From JAVJUS01 sp040220455 (GTDB lineage: Bacteria > Pseudomonadota > Alphaproteobacteria > DSM-16000 > Inquilinaceae), in NCBI GenBank assembly GCA_040220455.1, contig JAVJUS010000005.1:127137-191136 (forward strand): 64,000 nucleotides of DNA. The letters run 5' to 3'. Under the pieces are notes generated by a model that did no database searches, was not told the DNA's origin, and saw only the letters and a list, made by a program, of their open reading frames with translations. The position numbers and the translations under genes were made by a program. This document shows positions 17,017-25,504 of this stretch, in pieces (position 1 is the first letter of the stretch; each line of letters starts with the position of its first letter).

Positions 17017-18228
17017 ATGCCCGCCGAGCCGCCCCGATTGACCCTGCGCCAGGCCCGCCGCCTGGCGATCGCCGCCCAAGGCCTGGCGACCCGCCCGCCG
17101 GGCCGGATCGACCGGCGCCATCTGCGCGGCGCCGTCGACCGGCTGGGCGTCGTCCAGATGGACGCGGTCAACGTGGTCGCGCGGGCGCACGAGTTGACGC
17201 TGCACGCGCGGCTCGGCGCCGTTCCCTCCGCGGCGGCAGAGCGCGCGGCCTATGGCCGGGACCGGGCGTGCTTCGAATACTGGGGGCATGAGGCCTCGCT
17301 CCTGCCCCTCGACCTGCATTCCGCCTTCCGCTGGCGTATGGCCGACGCGCGCGACGGGCGCGGCGTCTACGGCCAGGTCGCCGCACTGGGGCGGGAGCGC
17401 CCGGACTATGTCCGCCGGATCCTGGACGAGGTGCGCGACCGCGGTCCGCTCGCCGCCTCCGACCTGGCCGACGGGGGCGAGCGGACCGGCCCCTGGTGGG
17501 GCTGGAGCGAGGGCAAGACGGCGCTGGAATGGCTGTTCTGGACGGGCGACCTGACCACCGCCCACCGGCGCAACTTCGAGCGCGTGCTCGATCTCCCGGA
17601 GCGGGTGCTGCCGGCCGAGGTCCTCGACGCGCCGACGCCGGACCGGGCGCAGGCCCACCGCACGCTGCTCGCCCGCGCCGCCCGGGCGCTCGGCGTGGCG
17701 ATGGAGGACGATCTCTTCGACTACTACCGCCTGCGCCCGGGCGAGGCACGCCCGCGCCTGGCCGAGCTGGTCGAGGACGGCACGCTGGTCGAGGCCCGGG
17801 TCGAGGGCTGGAGGAAGCCGGCTTATCTGGATGCCCGTGCGACGATCCCCCGGCGCGCCGCCGCGCGGGCCCTGCTCTGCCCCTTCGACCCGCTGATCTG
17901 GCACCGGCCGCGGGCCGAGCGGCTGTTCGGCTTCGACTACCGGCTGGAGATCTACAAGCCGGCCGGCCAGCGGCGCTTCGGCTACTATGTCCTGCCCTTC
18001 GTTCTGGGCGACCGGCCGGTCGCGCGCGTCGACCTCAAGGCCGCACGCGGCGACGGAAGGCTGCTGGTGCGCAGCGCGTTCGGCGAGACGGGCATCGATC
18101 CGGGTGCGACGGCCGCCGCGCTGGCCGAGAGCCTGCGCGCGATGGCCGGCTGGCTGGGGCTGGGCGCGATCCGGGTCGAGCACACCGGCGACCTGGCCGC
18201 CCCCTTGGCGCGGGAGATCGCGGGATGA
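17017..18228 (+). CDS. YcaQ/AlkX-type winged-helix DNA glycosylase
   Basis: 403-residue HTH_42-superfamily protein. YcaQ and AlkZ unhook interstrand crosslinks and alkylated bases. The catalytic QxD motif is present as Q47-M-D49 in LGVVQMDAVNVVARAHE, followed by the family features YWGHEASLLP (near 88), RRILDEVRDRGPLAASDL and CPFDPLIWHRPRAERLFGFDY. Tandem winged helices occupy the middle. Its stop overlaps the start of the next gene (ATGA), so it is co-translated with a nucleotide-sugar epimerase, a curious pairing of DNA repair and glycan synthesis. Confidence 0.85.
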   Translation: MPAEPPRLTLRQARRLAIAAQGLATRPPGRIDRRHLRGAVDRLGVVQMDAVNVVARAHELTLHARLGAVPSAAAERAAYGRDRACFEYWGHEASLLPLDLHSAFRWRMADARDGRGVYGQVAALGRERPDYVRRILDEVRDRGPLAASDLADGGERTGPWWGWSEGKTALEWLFWTGDLTTAHRRNFERVLDLPERVLPAEVLDAPTPDRAQAHRTLLARAARALGVAMEDDLFDYYRLRPGEARPRLAELVEDGTLVEARVEGWRKPAYLDARATIPRRAAARALLCPFDPLIWHRPRAERLFGFDYRLEIYKPAGQRRFGYYVLPFVLGDRPVARVDLKAARGDGRLLVRSAFGETGIDPGATAAALAESLRAMAGWLGLGAIRVEHTGDLAAPLAREIAG

Positions 18229-19196
18229 GCGACGGGCAGACGCACCGGCACGAGGATGACGGCGTCGTCCTCGTCACCGGGGCGAGCGGCTTCGTCGGCC
18301 GTCACGTCATGGCGGCGCTGGGGGCGCGGGCGGTGCCCCTGCGGGTCCGCGCGGGCGACGACATCGACGCCGCACTCGTCCGTAGCGCGGCGTGCGGACC
18401 CGTGACGGCCGTGATCCATCTGGCCGCGCGCGCTCACCGGATGTCCGGGGACGAGGCCCGCGACGCGGAGGCATTTCGTCGGGACAACGCGGCCTTGACG
18501 GCCGACCTCGCGGCGGCGGCGGCGGATCGCGGCATCCGACGCTTCGTTTTCCTGTCGACCATCGGGGTCCACGGCCCCCGGCCCGACGGCGTGCCGATCG
18601 GGCCGGAGACTCCGCCAGCCCCCTCGACCGCCTACGGCCATTCCAAACTGGAGGCCGAGCGGGCCCTGGCCCGGATCGCCTCGGACCGGGGGCTCGAGCC
18701 GATTATCGTCCGCGCGCCACTCGTCTACGGCGCCGGCGCGCCCGGCAACCTCGCCCGCCTGGCCTCCGCGATCGAAAGGGGCCTTCCCCTGCCGCTCGCC
18801 GCGATCCGCAACCGCCGCTCCCTGATCAATGTCGCGGACCTGGCGGAGCTGATGGTCGTGCTGGTGGATGCGGCGACGGTTCCGCCGTCACCTCTCCCAG
18901 TCGCCGACACCGAGGCGGTTTCGACGCCGCAAATCGTACGGACTCTGGCGGTAGCCCTGAACCGACCGGCGCGGCTGGTCGCCGTCCCGCCCCGCATCCT
19001 GCGCGCGGTCCTGGCGGCCGCCGGGCGGCGCGCGATGGCCGAGCAACTCCTGGGCTCGCTGCAGGTCGACCCTTCCGCGATCATCGAGACCACCGGGTGG
19101 ACGCCTCGGCGTGGGCTGCGCGAGGGCCTGTCTGCCCTGGCCCGGGCACGGCACGCGGATAACGGATCCGCGGTGGTGCGAAGCGGTTACCATTGA
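18225..19196 (+). CDS. NAD-dependent nucleotide-sugar epimerase/reductase (WbpV-like)
   Basis: Extended short-chain dehydrogenase of 323 residues. TGASGFVG (18-25) binds NAD, and Ser111 (FLSTIGVHG), Tyr137 and Lys141 (YGHSK) form the catalytic set. The tail matches sugar-4-epimerases/4-reductases found beside WbpM-type dehydratases in O-antigen clusters (WbpV, WbpK types). The substrate is probably a UDP-HexNAc or its 4-keto derivative. The start at 18225 overlaps the preceding stop. It is followed by the WbpM-like gene, with which it may form a two-step route. Confidence 0.82.
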   Translation: MSDGQTHRHEDDGVVLVTGASGFVGRHVMAALGARAVPLRVRAGDDIDAALVRSAACGPVTAVIHLAARAHRMSGDEARDAEAFRRDNAALTADLAAAAADRGIRRFVFLSTIGVHGPRPDGVPIGPETPPAPSTAYGHSKLEAERALARIASDRGLEPIIVRAPLVYGAGAPGNLARLASAIERGLPLPLAAIRNRRSLINVADLAELMVVLVDAATVPPSPLPVADTEAVSTPQIVRTLAVALNRPARLVAVPPRILRAVLAAAGRRAMAEQLLGSLQVDPSAIIETTGWTPRRGLREGLSALARARHADNGSAVVRSGYH

Positions 19197-19243
19197 TCTC
19201 GGCGGCCGATTGAGGGAATGAGGGGCCTGTACCGGGCAGCCGC

Positions 19244-21262
19244 GTGACCGCGGCACCGGCCGTCGAGGGGATTCGGGAATCGATGCGCGAGACGGAGCTG
19301 TTCCAGAGAAACCGGCATTTGCTGGCCTTCGCCCACGACCTGGCGATGACCGCCATCGGACTTCTGGCGGCCTATTACCTGCGCGTCGGCGAGCTCGTTC
19401 TTTCGGCTCGCTACATGAACCCCATGGCGGAGACGCTCGCGATCCTGCTCTGCATCGCCGGGGCGAGCTATCTCTCGATGGGCCTATATCGGGGTGTGTG
19501 GGCCTACGCCTCGACCCGCGACATGATGCAGATCATCAAGGCGGTGACCATCACCATCGCCGTCTTCACCCTGGCCGTCTTCCTCATCAACCGGCTCGGG
19601 GCGATGCCGCGCTCGGTACCGGTGATCCTGTGGTTCGTCCTGGTGGCTCTCCTGGGCGGGCCGCGTTTCCTCTACCGGCTGATCCGCGATCGTCGTTCGA
19701 GCCGGCGGGATGACGCGCACCGGCCTTGGACGCAGCGGATCCTGGTGATCGGCGCCAACGACGCGGCCGCGCTGTTCGTGCGATCCCTGGCCGGCGCCCA
19801 TGGCCGGAATTTCGAGCCGGTCGGGCTGCTCGACGACAAGGGCCGGCGCGTCGGCCGGTCGATCCACGGCGTCCCTGTCCTGGGGACGATCGACGATGCA
19901 GAGGCCGTGCTCCGCCGCCTCACGGCCGAGGGGCGGGCGCCGCAGCGCCTGGTCCTGTCGCGGCCGCCCGCGGATTTTCCGGCCGAGCCGTTGCGCCGGC
20001 TGATCGCCCTGGCGGAGGCGTTCGGCCTCCCGCTCTCCCAGGCGCCGGATCCGGGCGACCTCCGCTCGGCAACGGAGAAGGACGGACCCGGCCTCAAGCC
20101 GATCAATGTCGAGGATCTGCTGGGCCGCCCCCAGGCGACGCTCGACCATTCGGCGATCTCCGACCTGATCCGCGGTCGGAAGGTTCTGGTCACGGGCGCC
20201 GGCGGGACGATCGGCTCCGAGCTGGCCCGCCAGATCGCCCGGCTCGGACCGGCGCGGCTGGTCCTGCTCGACAACGGCGAATACAACCTCTACCGCATCG
20301 ACGCGGAATTGCGCGGCATCACGGACGCCGGAGAGATCCGGCCCGTTCTGCGCGATGTCCGGGACCAGCTGACGATCGATCGGCTGTTCGATGCCGAGGC
20401 GCCGGAAATCGTCTTCCACGCGGCCGCCCTGAAGCATGTGCCGATCGCGGAAGCCGAGCCGCGGGAGACGGCGGCGACCAACATCGTCGGGACCCGGAAT
20501 GTCGCCGACGCCGCCGCTCGCATCCGGGCTCGGGCCCTGGTGCTGATCTCCACCGACAAGGCGATCCGGCCGACCAGCGTGATGGGCGCTACGAAGCGCC
20601 TCGCTGAAGCCTATTGCCAGACGCTCGACCTGCAAGGGGCGTCGCGCGAGGGGGCGACCGCCACGCGCTTCATGACCGTGCGGTTCGGCAACGTGCTCGG
20701 TTCCAGCGGGTCGGTCGTGCCGCTGTTCCGGCGCCAGCTCGAGGCCGGAGGACCGCTGACCGTCACGCATCCGGACATGCGGCGCTACTTCATGACCGTC
20801 CGGGAGGCCGTGCAGCTCGTCCTCCAGGCTTCTGCCCACGGCCTTGCCCGCCCCGGCGAGGCCGGCCGGGTCTTCGTGCTCGACATGGGAGAGCCGGTGC
20901 GCATCGTCGATCTGGCGCGGCAGATGATCCTGCTCGCCGGACTGAAGCCTGACGAGGACATCAAGATCGCGTTCACCGGCCTGCGCCCGGGCGAGAAGCT
21001 GTTCGAGGAACTGCTCGATCCGGCGGAAGCTCCCGAGGCGAGCCAGGCGGACGGAGTTTTCGTGGTCAAGCCGCGCGTCATGGATCCGGCGCTCATGGAG
21101 CGGGCGCTCGGCACCCTGGAACGGGCCGTTCAGGATGGCGACGACGCCCGGATCCTGGCCATCCTCGCCAATATCGTTCCCGGCTATCGCGGCAGTGAGG
21201 CGGGGACGTCGCACGACACCCCGAAACACGGTGCCCGGCCCGAAATCCCCGCTGGCGACTGA
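19244..21262 (+). CDS. Membrane-bound UDP-sugar 4,6-dehydratase (WbpM/CapD family)
   Basis: 672-residue polysaccharide biosynthesis dehydratase that converts UDP-GlcNAc-type sugars to 4-keto-6-deoxy products. The N-terminal third has four membrane helices (about 30-150) and a first Rossmann fold (ILVIGANDAAALFVRSL). The catalytic C-terminal domain begins with VTGAGGTIGSELARQI near residue 315. The active site has LISTDKAIRPTSVMGATK, where Met replaces the usual Tyr of the YxxxK motif, as in WbpM (SMK). The listed start is GTG 19244; an ATG at 19283 is an equally possible start. No strong ribosome site favours either. Confidence 0.9.
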   Translation: MTAAPAVEGIRESMRETELFQRNRHLLAFAHDLAMTAIGLLAAYYLRVGELVLSARYMNPMAETLAILLCIAGASYLSMGLYRGVWAYASTRDMMQIIKAVTITIAVFTLAVFLINRLGAMPRSVPVILWFVLVALLGGPRFLYRLIRDRRSSRRDDAHRPWTQRILVIGANDAAALFVRSLAGAHGRNFEPVGLLDDKGRRVGRSIHGVPVLGTIDDAEAVLRRLTAEGRAPQRLVLSRPPADFPAEPLRRLIALAEAFGLPLSQAPDPGDLRSATEKDGPGLKPINVEDLLGRPQATLDHSAISDLIRGRKVLVTGAGGTIGSELARQIARLGPARLVLLDNGEYNLYRIDAELRGITDAGEIRPVLRDVRDQLTIDRLFDAEAPEIVFHAAALKHVPIAEAEPRETAATNIVGTRNVADAAARIRARALVLISTDKAIRPTSVMGATKRLAEAYCQTLDLQGASREGATATRFMTVRFGNVLGSSGSVVPLFRRQLEAGGPLTVTHPDMRRYFMTVREAVQLVLQASAHGLARPGEAGRVFVLDMGEPVRIVDLARQMILLAGLKPDEDIKIAFTGLRPGEKLFEELLDPAEAPEASQADGVFVVKPRVMDPALMERALGTLERAVQDGDDARILAILANIVPGYRGSEAGTSHDTPKHGARPEIPAGD

Positions 21263-21375
21263 CCCGGCGGCGCGGACTGCCGTAGATCACTTGCGCCAGC
21301 ACGACGTCCGAACCAAGCCCGGCCCCGGCTTTCCGGGCCAACCACTGCCAATCTGCAAAGGCGGACCCTCTCGAA

Positions 21376-22653
21376 ATGGAACGCATCGCGGTCATCGGGC
21401 TCGGCTATGTCGGACTGCCGGTCGCCCTCGCCTTCGCCCGGCACCACGCGTCGGTCATCGGCTTCGACATCAACCCGGAGCGCATCGCCGCGCTGCGCGC
21501 GGGCATCGACGCCACGGGCGAGGTGCCGGGCACCGCGCTCGCCCAAAGCCGGCTCGAGCTGAGCGACGATCCGGCCGACCTGGCCGGCGCAACGGCCTTC
21601 GTCGTAACCGTGCCCACCCCGGTGGACCGCGACCGGCAGCCCGACCTCGGTCCGCTGCGCCTCGCCTGCGAAACGATAGGCCCGCATCTTTCGACCGGAG
21701 CGCTGGTCGTCTTCGAGTCGACCGTCTACCCGAGTGTCACGGAGGATATCTGCGGCCCGTGGCTCGCCGCGGCATCGGGGCTGGCCCAAGGAAGCGGGTT
21801 CGTCCTCGGGTATTCGCCCGAACGGATCAATCCGGGCGACACCGAGCACACCTTCGAGCGTATCGTGAAGGTCGTCGCCGGCCAGGACGCCGAGACGCTG
21901 GAGCGGGTGGCGGCCCTCTACGGGCCGCTCGTAACGGCCGGTCTGCACCGCGCTCCGTCGATCAAGGTAGCCGAAGCCGCGAAGGTGATCGAGAACACCC
22001 AGCGCGATCTCAACATCGCGCTCATGAACGAGCTCGCCGTCATCTTCGACCGTATCGGCATCGCCAGCCGCGACGTCCTGGCGGCGGCGGGGACGAAGTG
22101 GAACTTCCTGCCGTTCACGCCGGGGCTGGTCGGCGGCCACTGCATCGGCGTCGATCCCTACTACCTCACCGCTCTGGCGGGTCGGCTCGGCTACCACCCC
22201 GAGGTCATCCTCGCCGGTCGCCGCATCAACGACGCCATGGGCGCCTTCATCGCGGGCAAGACGGTCAAGATGCTGGTCGCCGGCGGCCATGCCGTGCCCG
22301 GCGCACGCGTCGGCATACTCGGCCTCACCTTCAAGGAGAATGTGAGCGACCTGCGCAATACGCGGGTGACCGACGTTGTCCGAGAGCTCGAGAGTTTCGG
22401 GATCGCCGTCTCCGTGCACGATCCCTTGGCCGATCCCGACGAGGCACGGGCACTGGTCGGGATGGAGCTGACCCCGTGGGAGGACCTGAAGGACCTGTCG
22501 GCCCTCGTCCTGGCCGTGCCGCACCGTGCTTACCTGGAGGCCGGTCCCGGGTCCCTGACGGCGCTGTTGCTGCCACGGGGACTAGTGATCGATGTCAAGT
22601 CCCGCCTCGACACGTCCGCCTTGCCGGAAAACCTGACCTACTGGAGCCCTTAG
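21376..22653 (+). CDS. UDP-N-acetylhexosamine 6-dehydrogenase (WbpO/TviB-like)
   Basis: NAD-dependent dehydrogenase that oxidises C6 of a UDP-HexNAc to the uronic acid. 425 residues; IAVIGLGYVGLPVALAFA at the start is the Rossmann motif; SPERINPGD and the substrate-binding KVIENTQRDLNIALMNEL are clear; the catalytic Cys lies in VGGHCIGVDPYYL near residue 256; and the C-terminal domain has GLTFKENVSDLRNTR. The spacing is that of the UDP-GalNAcA/GlcNAcA group (WbpO, TviB, WbpA) rather than UDP-glucose dehydrogenase. With the neighbouring epimerase and dehydratase it supplies acidic amino sugars. I cannot decide between GalNAc and GlcNAc. Confidence 0.9.
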   Translation: MERIAVIGLGYVGLPVALAFARHHASVIGFDINPERIAALRAGIDATGEVPGTALAQSRLELSDDPADLAGATAFVVTVPTPVDRDRQPDLGPLRLACETIGPHLSTGALVVFESTVYPSVTEDICGPWLAAASGLAQGSGFVLGYSPERINPGDTEHTFERIVKVVAGQDAETLERVAALYGPLVTAGLHRAPSIKVAEAAKVIENTQRDLNIALMNELAVIFDRIGIASRDVLAAAGTKWNFLPFTPGLVGGHCIGVDPYYLTALAGRLGYHPEVILAGRRINDAMGAFIAGKTVKMLVAGGHAVPGARVGILGLTFKENVSDLRNTRVTDVVRELESFGIAVSVHDPLADPDEARALVGMELTPWEDLKDLSALVLAVPHRAYLEAGPGSLTALLLPRGLVIDVKSRLDTSALPENLTYWSP

Positions 22654-22793
22654 TACATTCCGCGTCCGAACAGGCATGGATCGTATGGCGTCGGGTCGCC
22701 TGGCACGATCAGGCGCCCCGTTGACACTCACGCTGCCGCGCCGTCGAATACGGGGCCGTGCCATGCCATCGCCTGCGTCAACGGGAGCCCGCC

Positions 22794-23618
22794 ATGCCTC
22801 GACCCTTCCTCGCCGCCGGCGCCGTCGCCGTGATCACCGGGGGCGCCAGCGGGATCGGCCTCGCGGCCGCGCGGCGCTTCGTCGAGCGCGGCATGAAGGT
22901 CTGCATCGCCGATGTCGACAGCGCCACGCTGGAGGAGGCGGAGAGCGAGCTCGCCGGCCTGGCCCGCGGGGGCGAGGACGACGTCATGTCGGTGATCGTC
23001 GACGTCGCCCGGCCCGAGGCGCTCGACGGCCTGGCCGACGCGGCCTATGCCCGGTTCGCACGCGTGGACATGCTGATGAACAATGCCGCAGTCCGCGTCG
23101 CTGGCGGCGAGCGCGAGGGCCTGGACGAGTGGCGGCGCACCATGGACGTGAACTTCTGGGGCGCGGTCCATGGCGAGCGGTCCTTCCTCGACCGCATGAC
23201 GGCGCAGGGCGCGCCGGCGGCCATCGTCAACACCGGATCCAAGCAGGGCATCACCAACCCGCCCGGCAACGCGATCTACAACGTCTCCAAATCGGCGCTG
23301 AAGACCTACACCGAGCAGCTCCAGCACCGCCTGCGCAACACCGAGGGCTGCCGGGTGACCGCTCATCTGCTCGTCCCCGGCTTCACCACCACCGGCAGGC
23401 GCGAGCACAAGCCGGGCGCCTGGCGGCCGGTCCAGGTGGTCGATTTCATGATCGAGGCGCTGGAGCGGGGCGACTTCTACATCATCTGCCCCGACGACGA
23501 AGTGACGCCGGAGATGGACGCCAAGCGGATTCGCTGGGCCGCCGGCGACATCGTCGAGAACCGCCCGCCCCTGTCGCGCTGGCATCCCGACTGGAAGGAC
23601 GCCTTCGACAAGGAGTGA
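22794..23618 (+). CDS. SDR-family oxidoreductase
   Basis: Classical short-chain dehydrogenase/reductase, 274 residues. TGGASGIG near residue 14 and NNAA bind NAD(P); the active site is Tyr-x3-Lys in YNVSKSALK, with Ser/Thr in IVNTGSKQG just ahead. The start is the ATG at 22794 with a GGGAG ribosome site; the frame extending upstream to 22758 lacks family similarity. The C-terminal region (CPDDEVTPEMDAKRIRWAAG) resembles uncharacterised SDRs. The substrate is unknown. It separates the nucleotide-sugar genes from VapBC. Confidence 0.88.
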   Translation: MPRPFLAAGAVAVITGGASGIGLAAARRFVERGMKVCIADVDSATLEEAESELAGLARGGEDDVMSVIVDVARPEALDGLADAAYARFARVDMLMNNAAVRVAGGEREGLDEWRRTMDVNFWGAVHGERSFLDRMTAQGAPAAIVNTGSKQGITNPPGNAIYNVSKSALKTYTEQLQHRLRNTEGCRVTAHLLVPGFTTTGRREHKPGAWRPVQVVDFMIEALERGDFYIICPDDEVTPEMDAKRIRWAAGDIVENRPPLSRWHPDWKDAFDKE

Positions 23619-23683
23619 CCGGCGGGCACGGCATGACCGCCGCGCGCCGAGCACCGATCCGTCGTCTTGCCATTCCACCGACC

Positions 23684-23711
23684 TGGATATACATGGGGAG
23701 ATGGATATCCA
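23684..23711. promoter_or_regulatory. Repeated half-palindromes ahead of vapBC, probable autoregulatory operator
   Basis: TGGATATACA (23684-23693) and the perfect palindrome TGGATATCCA (23702-23711) are 18 bases apart, centre to centre, and lie 22 bases upstream of the antitoxin ATG. Antitoxin/toxin complexes of the VapBC type commonly bind such repeats to repress their own promoter. Confidence 0.55.
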
Positions 23712-23732
23712 CGAGACGCGGAGGCTTCGGCG

Positions 23733-23960
23733 ATGCAGGTGGCGAAATGGGGCAATTCCCTCGCGGTGCGTCTGCCCGTGGAGCTCGTGCGCGAGCTCGG
23801 CCTGCAGGCGGGCGACCGGATCACGCTGCGGGCCGACCGGGACGGTCTCGTCGTCTCCCGCCAATCACGACCCGAGGAAATCCTGGAGGGGCTGAGGCGG
23901 TTCCGCGGCCGGCTTCCCGCGACAGAGCGTCTGGACCGCGACGACGCCCATGCGCGGTGA
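23733..23960 (+). CDS. vapB: VapB-type antitoxin with AbrB/MazE-like DNA-binding domain
   Basis: 75-residue antitoxin. The N-terminus MQVAKWGNSLAVRLPVELV and the following LGLQAGDRITLRADRDG form the swapped-hairpin AbrB fold that binds DNA. The C-terminal ~30 residues are charged and would neutralise the toxin. I chose the ATG at 23733 because the AbrB motif begins there. It overlaps the toxin start by 11 bases, the normal arrangement for such pairs. Confidence 0.87.
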   Translation: MQVAKWGNSLAVRLPVELVRELGLQAGDRITLRADRDGLVVSRQSRPEEILEGLRRFRGRLPATERLDRDDAHAR

Positions 23961-24348
23961 CTTCTTCGACACCAATGTCGTCCTCTACCTACTCGACGAC
24001 GGCCCCAAGGCGGACACGGCCGAGCGTTTGCTCGGCTCTGGCGGAACCATCAGTGTTCAAGTCCTCAACGAAGCGTTGGTAAACTGCATTCGCAAGGCAC
24101 GGATGTCCTGGGATGAGGCCGCGGCATTTCTCGACGGTATCCGCAGTATCTGCCATGTCGTCGAGAAGACGACGGAGGTCCACGACATCGGGCGCGCGCT
24201 GGGCGCCCGATACGGCTTTTCCGTATACGACGCCATGATCGTGTCCGCCGCGCTGGTGAGCGACTGCGGAACCCTCTATTCCGAAGACATGCAGGACGGG
24301 CTTCTGGTCGAACGGACCTTGCGCATAGCCAATCCGTTCGCGGTCTGA
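23950..24348 (+). CDS. vapC: VapC-type PIN-domain ribonuclease toxin
   Basis: 132-residue PIN-domain RNase, the toxin of the pair; it would cleave a specific RNA (often tRNA or rRNA) when the antitoxin is degraded. Acidic metal-binding residues are present: Asp7 in FFDTNVVLYLL, Glu41 in LNEALVN, Asp94 in YGFSVYDAMIVSAAL and Glu112-Asp113 in YSEDMQDG. All four sites look intact, so it is probably active. It converges on the HIBADH-like gene. Confidence 0.9.
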   Translation: MRGDFFDTNVVLYLLDDGPKADTAERLLGSGGTISVQVLNEALVNCIRKARMSWDEAAAFLDGIRSICHVVEKTTEVHDIGRALGARYGFSVYDAMIVSAALVSDCGTLYSEDMQDGLLVERTLRIANPFAV

Positions 24349-24354
24349 GGGGAT

Positions 24355-24386
24355 GGCGGGCAGATCCGGCGGCCGGACCGCCCGCC
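24355..24386. terminator. Hairpin between convergent vapC and HIBADH-like gene
   Basis: GGCGGGC (24355-24361) pairs with GCCCGCC (24380-24386), with an inner TCCGG/CCGGA stem (24365-24369 with 24373-24377). It fills the 51-base gap between two convergent stops and may end transcription from both sides. There is no T-run. Confidence 0.42.
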
Positions 24387-24399
24387 GCGCGGCGAAGGC

Positions 24400-25329
24400 C
24401 TACCGCCCCTCCTGCCCCTTGCCGCCGTTCGAGGGATCGACGCCGTTGAGCCGGCCGACATGGTCGACCAGCATGGGGACATAGTCCTCCGGCCCCGTCG
24501 CGCCGGCGGCGACGGCGGCGGCGAAGGAATTCTTCGCCGCGTTGCCGATCGGGTTCACCAGCCCCGCGGCGTCGGCCATCGATTCCAGATAGCGCATGTC
24601 CTTCAGCGCATTGGTCAGCGTGAACTTGTGCGCCTCCCGCTCGCCGGTCAGGGTGTAGGCCATGAAGGTCTGGTAGAAGAGATTGTCCATCCGTCCGCCG
24701 CGGATCACGCTGTCGAAGCGCGCCGGCGCGATGCCGACCTTCTCCGCCAGGGCCAGGGCCTCGGCATAGAGCGCGGCATAGCTCAGCGACAGGAAGTTGT
24801 TGAGCAGCTTCATCTTGTGCCCGTCGCCCACGCCGCCGATGTGCACGATCTTGCCGGCCCAGGTCCCGATCACCGGCTCGAGGCGCGCGAAGACGGCGTC
24901 CTCAGCGCCGACCATGGCGTCGAGCACGCCTTCCCACGCCTCCTTCGGCGTCCGGCTGAGCGGCGCGTCGGCGAAGGCGATGCCCTTCTCCGCGAGCAGC
25001 GCGGCGATGTCGAGCGTCGAGGTCGGATCGGCGGTCGAGGTGTCGACCAGGACGGAGCCGGACTCCATCCCCTCGATCAGGCCGTCGGCACCGCGCACCA
25101 CCGCCTCGACCTGCGGCGAGCCCGGCAGGCAGAGGAAGACGATCGACGACCGCGCGCCGACCTCCTTCGGCGTCGCGGCCTCCACCGCGCCACGGCCGAC
25201 CAGGTCGTCGACCGGCTCGCGGTTGCGATGGCCCATGACGGTCAGCGGATAACCCTTCTCGACCAGGTTCTTGGCCATGCCGTGGCCCATGAAGCCCAGG
25301 CCGATGAAGCCGATCGTCTCCTTCGCCAT
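24400..25329 (-). CDS. 3-hydroxyisobutyrate dehydrogenase-family NAD(P) oxidoreductase
   Basis: 309-residue beta-hydroxyacid dehydrogenase. The N-terminal Rossmann motif is IGFIGLGFMGHGMAKNL, then the substrate-loop equivalent FADAPLSRTPKEA (family consensus DAPVSGG is altered here), and the catalytic lysine lies in GDGHKMKLLNNFLS near residue 172. The family covers tartronate semialdehyde reductase, 6-phosphogluconate-like and HIBADH enzymes. A GGGGGAA ribosome site precedes the ATG at 25329. It diverges from an enolase-superfamily gene, so a shared sugar-acid pathway is plausible. Confidence 0.87.
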   Translation of the reverse strand: MAKETIGFIGLGFMGHGMAKNLVEKGYPLTVMGHRNREPVDDLVGRGAVEAATPKEVGARSSIVFLCLPGSPQVEAVVRGADGLIEGMESGSVLVDTSTADPTSTLDIAALLAEKGIAFADAPLSRTPKEAWEGVLDAMVGAEDAVFARLEPVIGTWAGKIVHIGGVGDGHKMKLLNNFLSLSYAALYAEALALAEKVGIAPARFDSVIRGGRMDNLFYQTFMAYTLTGEREAHKFTLTNALKDMRYLESMADAAGLVNPIGNAAKNSFAAAVAAGATGPEDYVPMLVDHVGRLNGVDPSNGGKGQEGR

Positions 25330-25504
25330 GACAGCGTCTTCCCCCTCACGGATGCGATATCGGCGCGGGCGCGCCGGAGCGCGATGGGAGGCCGGGCCCG
25401 GCCCTGCTGTCAAGCGCGCCCGCCGGCATTTGCATGCGATGGCGCGACCTGTACGATCGCGGTCCCGTACCCGGAAGAGGCGGAGACCGCGCCATGAGCC
25501 GGCC

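Noticed and set aside
13701..17171. Open frame of over 1100 codons on the minus strand
   Set aside because: It is a shadow of the RND permease gene; the translation is Arg/Asp/Gly/His-rich low complexity with no domain, as is usual opposite high-GC coding DNA.
23690..24348. VapBC as part of a larger defence island
   Set aside because: Neighbours are metabolic and glycan genes; no restriction, CRISPR, Abi or other defence gene is seen in the window.
25390..25403. Palindrome GGCCGGGCCCGGCC between the divergent HIBADH-like and enolase-superfamily genes
   Set aside because: Pure G/C palindromes of this size arise often by chance in DNA this GC-rich; no second copy or spacing supports an operator.
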